From the NCBI GenBank assembly GCA_902363735.1, contig CABJBA010000001.1:310001-374000 (forward strand): a DNA stretch of 64,000 nt, given 5' to 3'. Of this stretch, positions 60,676 through 64,000 are shown piece after piece (the first letter of the stretch is position 1; the number at the start of each line of letters is the position of its first letter). Position numbers and translations under genes: made by a program. Source of the DNA: Clostridiaceae bacterium (GTDB taxonomy: Bacteria; Bacillota; Clostridia; Lachnospirales; Lachnospiraceae). The notes under the pieces were generated by a model. That model was given only the letters and a program-made list of their open reading frames with translations, had not been told where the DNA came from and ran no database searches.

Positions 60676-60782
60676 AACTTCACCTACACAATAAAATCCG
60701 ACTTATCACGAAATTGAGCCGTTGCATCTAACTTGACGCAACGGCTCTTGCTTTGTCTACATGCCAAGAATAGTCCAGTCAA
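60676..60782 (+). repeat. Terminator block of the island, copy 1
   Basis: About 107 bp closely similar to 63463-63570. It shares TTCACCTACACAAT, then AAATTGAGCCGTTGCA, GCAACGGCTCTTGCT and TCTACAT. GAGCCGTTGC (60716-60725) and GCAACGGCTC (60738-60747) form a perfect 10-bp hairpin. Confidence 0.75.
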
Positions 60783-60820
60783 TACTTGCATAAAGACGGT
60801 GAACGGATTTTAATTTTCAT
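60757..60820 (-). pseudogene. Frameshifted copy of the recombinase-coupled microORF
   Basis: The minus strand reads ATGAAAATTAAA and then, one frame over, SVHRLYASIDWTILGM and TAG. It matches the intact 19-residue ORF at 63545-63604 (SVPR...WTILGM). The 64-nt length shows a +1 shift. A GGGAGG site lies 11 nt before the ATG. No recombinase coding sequence remains upstream. Confidence 0.6.
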
Positions 60821-60846
60821 AGCACCGAACTCCTCCCTATTGTCTA

Positions 60847-60960
60847 TATTTGATTGATTGAAACTTCCATTTTGCTATGGTAAACTTATTTTTATATTTA
60901 CCGAGTAAAACTTTTTTGAAATAGCAGTGAGGAAAAAATGCCCCGAAGGGGTGTGTTGAT
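60847..60960 (+). repeat. Cargo leader repeat, copy 2
   Basis: The second copy of the leader: TTGATTGATTGAAAC, CTATGGTAAACTTA, TATTTACCGAGTAAAAC, TTTTTTGAAATAGCAGTGAGG and then a CCCCGAAGGGG hairpin. It precedes the AraC-VOC genes by about 70 bp. Confidence 0.65.
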
Positions 60961-61029
60961 ATTTGCTTGATTCGCATTCGGCGGATCAGCATAATGAAAA
61001 CTTTACTTTGAAAATGAGGAGGGAACAAT

Positions 61030-61851
61030 TTGATTACCAAAAGTGGCAAGCAATTCAATATGTTTCCCTCACATGCAGGGCTGAGAAAATATATTCTATA
61101 TTACAATATCGTATTTCCAGAAAATGATACGTTTACAGCGCACTATACGCTTATGCCTAACGCTTGCGGAACATTGTCCCTTGCCTTTGATGGAACCGCT
61201 GTAATTGTTGAACTATGGGGAGCATCCCTAACCCCTGTTTTGTTAGGAATGGAACCAAATAGTTATCAGGTCCTGTTGCTTATCCAACTTTCGCCCTATG
61301 GTTTGTATCAAATCACACGCCAAAGCCAAGCGGAGTTTGCAGACAAACGCCTTTCGCTTGAAGACATTGACAACGAGCTATTTCATTTGCTGTATCAAGC
61401 CTTTGTAATGTCTAGAACCGCGACAGATTTAGCAAATATTTGTGAAAAGATTTTATACAGGCGTATGGAAAAGTACGTTATTTCGGACGCTTTGTTATTA
61501 GCGTCTACTGTGATTTCTGATAGTCATGGACAAGTACAAGTGAAAGAAGTCGCCCGACAATCCGGTTATAGTGAGCGACAGCTAAACCGCTTGTTTCTTA
61601 CACAAATCGGAATGAATATTAAAAACTATGCTCGTTTAACCCGTTTTAACTACGTGTTAAAACACATTCAAACGTCGCCTTGCTTTTTTGCGGCATTATC
61701 GCAACAAGCCGGATATTTTGACCAAGCCCATTTTGATAAAGATTTCAAGGCTATCAGCGGTGTTACCCCTCAAAAGTATCTGAAAACAATGTCGGATTTT
61801 TACTATGACGGAACAGAGATATACGATACAATATCCTCAAAGGAGGATTAA
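61030..61851 (+). CDS. AraC-family regulator of island cargo unit 2
   Basis: A 273-residue regulator with the DUF6597-type N-terminal domain (FPSHAGLRKYILYYNIVFP and NACGTLSLAFDG) and a C-terminal HTH_18 (SGYSERQLNRLFLTQIGMNIKNYARL and AGYFDQAHFDKDFKAISGVTPQKYL). The start is TTG at 61030, with GAGGAGGGAA 8 nt upstream. It lies 3 bp before the VOC gene, a common regulator-VOC pair on clostridial mobile elements. The ligand is unknown. Confidence 0.85.
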   Translation: MITKSGKQFNMFPSHAGLRKYILYYNIVFPENDTFTAHYTLMPNACGTLSLAFDGTAVIVELWGASLTPVLLGMEPNSYQVLLLIQLSPYGLYQITRQSQAEFADKRLSLEDIDNELFHLLYQAFVMSRTATDLANICEKILYRRMEKYVISDALLLASTVISDSHGQVQVKEVARQSGYSERQLNRLFLTQIGMNIKNYARLTRFNYVLKHIQTSPCFFAALSQQAGYFDQAHFDKDFKAISGVTPQKYLKTMSDFYYDGTEIYDTISSKED

Positions 61852-61854
61852 AAA

Positions 61855-62325
61855 ATGAAATATCAAGGTTGTCTCTTAGCGGTTAAAGATATATCCGCTT
61901 CTAAGCATTTTTATGAAAATGTGCTTCATCAAAATTCGGTCATGGATATTGGCGTGCATGTAACCTTTAAGGGCTTTTCTCTGCAACAAGGTTATGCTGA
62001 ACTCGTTGGATTGGCCGTCGATAGTGTGAAAGAACAGTCACACAACTTTCAAGTCTATTTTGAAGTGGAAGATTTAGACAAAGTGTATACTGAACTGAAA
62101 AGCATATCCGGTTTGCAATGGGTACATGAAATAAAAGAATACCCATGGGGGCAGCGTGACATTCGGGTATATGACCCAGACAAGCATATTGTGGAGATTG
62201 CAGAGGATATGAATACGGTTATCAAACGCTTTTTTAATCAGGGTATGTCGTCAGAAGAAGTCGCTACACGCACAATGTTTCCTCTTGAGGTTGTAAAACA
62301 GTATGCGTTAGGCTTTGGTATGTGA
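61855..62325 (+). CDS. VOC-family (glyoxalase/bleomycin-resistance fold) protein
   Basis: A 156-residue protein. Residues 1-120 form a VOC fold (GCLLAVKDISASKHFYENVL, QVYFEVEDLDKVYTEL, WGQRDIRVYDPDKHIVEIAE), and the glutamate of HIVEIAE is the usual metal ligand. A 35-residue helical extension (NQGMSSEEVATRTMFPLEVV) follows, which is uncommon. It is translated 3 bp after the AraC gene. Possible roles are small-toxin sequestration or glyoxalase-like chemistry; none is shown. Confidence 0.82.
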   Translation: MKYQGCLLAVKDISASKHFYENVLHQNSVMDIGVHVTFKGFSLQQGYAELVGLAVDSVKEQSHNFQVYFEVEDLDKVYTELKSISGLQWVHEIKEYPWGQRDIRVYDPDKHIVEIAEDMNTVIKRFFNQGMSSEEVATRTMFPLEVVKQYALGFGM

Positions 62326-62390
62326 TACACGGCGGCTTTGGTAAATCAAAGCCGCTATTTTATTCCAAACAAGATCGGAGGAGAGGGAGA

Positions 62391-62597
62391 ATGAGTAAAT
62401 ATAAGCCGCTCTGGAAGGCGATAGGTCAACGCACGGAGAACAGCTTCGCGCTGACCTATGCCGAGATTGAACAGATTCTGGGCTTTCCCATCGACCACGC
62501 CTTTTTAACCTTCAAGAAGGAACTGCCCGCCTACGGCTACGAGGTGGGTAAGATCTCCATGAAGGCACAGACGGTGACGTTCAAACGCTGCGTTTGA
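62391..62597 (+). CDS. Small DUF7662-like protein
   Basis: A 68-residue protein, KYKPLWKAIGQRTENSFALT, then YAEIEQILGFPI and a basic C-terminus. It resembles the N-terminal region of the DUF7662 group (KYDPLW...LTFEEIEEILGFPLP). The start is the ATG at 62391 with GGAGGAGAGGGAG just upstream; the longer frame from 62322 overlaps the VOC stop and has no site. Its DNA is visibly more GC-rich than the genes on each side, suggesting separate acquisition. Function unknown. Confidence 0.65.
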   Translation: MSKYKPLWKAIGQRTENSFALTYAEIEQILGFPIDHAFLTFKKELPAYGYEVGKISMKAQTVTFKRCV

Positions 62598-62652
62598 CAA
62601 GCGGCTGCGTTTCTGCCATCATCGGCTTCACCCATCTAAGAGGAGGAACACT

Positions 62653-63375
62653 ATGAACTGGGAGCCATGGACAGGCTGTTATAAAATAAGTGATGGCTGT
62701 ACAAATTGCTATTTTTATGGGCCGTATGCAAAACGCTACGGTCAAAGCACCATACAAAAAACAGATAAATTCGATTGGCCTGTAAGAAAAAATGCAAAAG
62801 GTGAATACAACATTAAAGGCAACAAAATTCTTGCAACCTGCTTTGCGACGGACTTTTTTCTTACCGAAGCGGATGAATGGCGTAAAGAGGCTTGGGCGAT
62901 CATCAAGGAAAGAACAGATATTGAGTTTTTGATTTTGACAAAGCGAATTGACCGCTTCCCCCAATCGCTTCCGTCTGATTGGGGGTCAGGCTATGACAAT
63001 GTGAATATTGGCTGTACTGTCGAAAATCAAACACTCGCCGATTACAGGCTTCCACTCTTTTTATCCTATCCGATAAAGAGGAGGTTTATTGCTTGTGCTC
63101 CACTTTTAGAAATGATAGATTTAACGCCCTATCTTCATGGAGTAGACCATGTTACCGTTGGCGGCGAAACAGGACGAGAAGCCCGTATGTGCGATTATGA
63201 TTGGGTACTTAATATCCGTGAACAATGCGTAAAAGCAGATGTAACCTTTTGGTTCAAGAATACAGGCTCACTTTTCAAACGCAACGGTGTAGTGGAAAAA
63301 ATAAATCCATTTAAGCAAAACAGTGTGGCAAAAGAGCTCAATATTGATATTTCAGATGGGAAAAGGTTGTTCTGA
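62653..63375 (+). CDS. DUF5131-family protein (phage Gp37/Gp68 type)
   Basis: A 240-residue protein. It begins MNWEPWTGCYKISDGCTNCY with a CX6CX2C cluster (Cys9, Cys16, Cys19) and has WPVRKNAKGEYNIKGNKILATCFATDFF, LILTKRIDRFPQSL, VNIGCTVENQ and HVTVGGETGREAR, all DUF5131 hallmarks. The family is phage-derived and may be a radical-SAM-like or metal-binding enzyme; its activity is unknown. It is the last gene of cargo unit two, followed by terminator block two. Confidence 0.85.
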   Translation: MNWEPWTGCYKISDGCTNCYFYGPYAKRYGQSTIQKTDKFDWPVRKNAKGEYNIKGNKILATCFATDFFLTEADEWRKEAWAIIKERTDIEFLILTKRIDRFPQSLPSDWGSGYDNVNIGCTVENQTLADYRLPLFLSYPIKRRFIACAPLLEMIDLTPYLHGVDHVTVGGETGREARMCDYDWVLNIREQCVKADVTFWFKNTGSLFKRNGVVEKINPFKQNSVAKELNIDISDGKRLF

Positions 63376-63462
63376 TCAAATCAATGGAGTAAAGCATTAT
63401 TGCCTATTTTACTTCATGAATGTTCTGAACGAACCAAATGAGAAATCCCTCTTTTGGTGACT

Positions 63463-63570
63463 AAGTTCACCTACACAATCAAATGTGACTTGCCACTAAA
63501 TTGAGCCGTTGCACCTTACTTAGATGCAACGGCTCTTGCTGTATCTACATCCCCAAAATCGTCCAAGCGT
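63463..63570 (+). repeat. Terminator block of the island, copy 2
   Basis: The partner of 60676-60782. GAGCCGTTGCA (63503-63513) and TGCAACGGCTC (63525-63535) form an 11-bp perfect stem. It lies between the DUF5131 gene and the recombinase on the opposite strand, so it may terminate both. Confidence 0.75.
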
Positions 63571-63604
63571 TCCTCGGAACACTCTTTTTATTATCTGTTT
63601 TCAT
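63545..63604 (-). CDS. 19-aa microORF coupled to the serine recombinase gene
   Basis: The ATG at 63604 lies 4 nt after the recombinase stop with GGAGTG about 7 nt upstream. It encodes MKTDNKKSVPRNAWTILGM. The C-terminal WTILGM and the KSV[P/H]R motif recur in the frameshifted copy at 60757-60820. Conservation of residues in both copies argues that it is, or was, translated. Its function is unknown. Confidence 0.5.
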   Translation of the reverse strand: MKTDNKKSVPRNAWTILGM

Positions 63605-63608
63605 CTAC

Positions 63609-64000
63609 TCACACTCCTTTTTGGACATACTGGACAAGCCTCATATACTCATCCATATGGTTCCATACAATTTCAATCGCTTCACTTCCGTAGATATAGA
63701 TGCTGTCGATTAGTTCATCTGCCATTTCTTTTGAAAGCTCCGTAATTCCCTCATATCGTTTGAAGCTCTCAATAATGGAAACCGGCTGTCCGTTTTCCTG
63801 ATAACAGCTTTGCAGTGCCGTTTCAAGTTCAACGATTTGGGATTCTGTTTCCGCAATCTGCTTGCCAATATCGGCTTTTCGGCTTATGTAGCTGTCCTTG
63901 TCCAAAGTCCCATCCTTGTATTTTTCATATGCCTTAACTTTGGATGCTCTCAGTTTGGAAAGGATGGATTGTAACTGCCTGATCTGCTCTGTCAGGGCAG
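63609..64000 (-). CDS. Large serine site-specific recombinase, C-terminal part
   Basis: The frame is open to the right edge. About 130 residues are visible: LTEQIRQLQSILSKLRASKV, then KAYEKYKDGTLDKDSYISRK, a coiled coil (IAETESQIVELETAL) and the DUF4368-type end with ELIDSIYIYGSEAIEIVWNH and YMRLVQYVQKGV. This is the C-terminal segment of TnpX/Tn4451-like large serine recombinases that excise and integrate mobile elements. The catalytic serine and zinc-ribbon domains lie beyond the window. It marks the mobile island on the right of the collagen-like gene. Confidence 0.85.
   Translation of the reverse strand, partial: ALTEQIRQLQSILSKLRASKVKAYEKYKDGTLDKDSYISRKADIGKQIAETESQIVELETALQSCYQENGQPVSIIESFKRYEGITELSKEMADELIDSIYIYGSEAIEIVWNHMDEYMRLVQYVQKGV

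Noticed and set aside
62581..62964. A 127-codon minus-strand frame
   Set aside because: It is antisense to the well-supported DUF5131 gene and has no ribosome binding site.

Overview
The window looks like a chromosomal segment of an anaerobic, moderately low-GC Firmicute of class Clostridia, probably Lachnospiraceae (Lacrimispora/Hungatella/Lachnoclostridium-like). The grounds are a split-P-protein glycine cleavage operon behind a glycine riboswitch, a cofactor-independent glycyl-radical dehydratase with its activase, a group-B-like [FeFe] hydrogenase, an ECF riboflavin transporter, strong AGGAGG ribosome binding sites, canonical TTGACA/TATAAT promoters and many AraC regulators. The genus is an inference; no rRNA is present.

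Layout. 1-4160 (minus): gcvT-gcvH-gcvPA-gcvPB behind a tandem glycine riboswitch with an overlapping terminator. 4320-5500: an AraC regulator and a small unknown gene. 5700-11050 (minus): an oligopeptide/nickel-type ABC transporter behind a cobalamin riboswitch, suggesting import of cobalt or another B12-related ligand. 11222-12909 (minus): a monocistronic [FeFe] hydrogenase. 13046-16539 (minus): two tandem, divergent LeuC/LeuD-type hydro-lyases with no isopropylmalate synthase or dehydrogenase. 16796-18950: small unknown genes, a possible insertion-sequence scar and a FUSC-like membrane protein. 19068-22270 (minus): PHP-ROK-MFS operon under a 43-bp palindrome. 22353-23968: a WYL regulator and a ClbS/DfsB-family gene with the same operator. 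24119-30070: MBL hydrolase, Ca2+-type P-ATPase with a long leader, DUF4846 protein, FMN-riboswitch/ribU and tRNA-Ala(GGC). 30159-39499: DMT transporters, an AraC regulator, a convergent FRG / OLD-nuclease pair, and a permease-asparagine synthase pair.

The most coherent block is 39606-51067 (minus). It holds two M24 Xaa-Pro peptidases, a POT peptide transporter, a cytoplasmic GH127 beta-L-arabinofuranosidase, an XRE-cupin regulator, trans-4-hydroxyproline dehydratase, its radical-SAM activase and a two-subunit ThrE-type amino-acid exporter. GH127 founding members act on hydroxyproline-linked beta-L-arabinooligosaccharides of plant extensins, so I infer a route from arabinosylated Hyp-peptides to free sugar plus Hyp, then pyrroline-5-carboxylate. 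Two of its promoters carry near-identical operators at the same place just after +1, which ties the peptide import/cleavage genes to the GH127 unit.

51194-58553: GH36 alpha-galactosidase, two tandem AraC paralogues and a sugar ABC transporter, an ordinary alpha-galactoside module. 58728-59225: a decayed gene. 59546-60196: a Cys-rich collagen-like (GXY) protein whose C-terminus looks cut off where a mobile island begins. The island (about 60110 to the right edge) has two cargo units, each preceded by a similar 110-bp leader and followed by a similar 110-bp terminator/microORF block, and ends in the 3' part of a large serine recombinase. The units carry an ABM-fold protein; and AraC-VOC, a DUF7662-like protein and a DUF5131 protein. 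The block next to the recombinase encodes a 19-codon ORF; the other copy is the same ORF with a frameshift.
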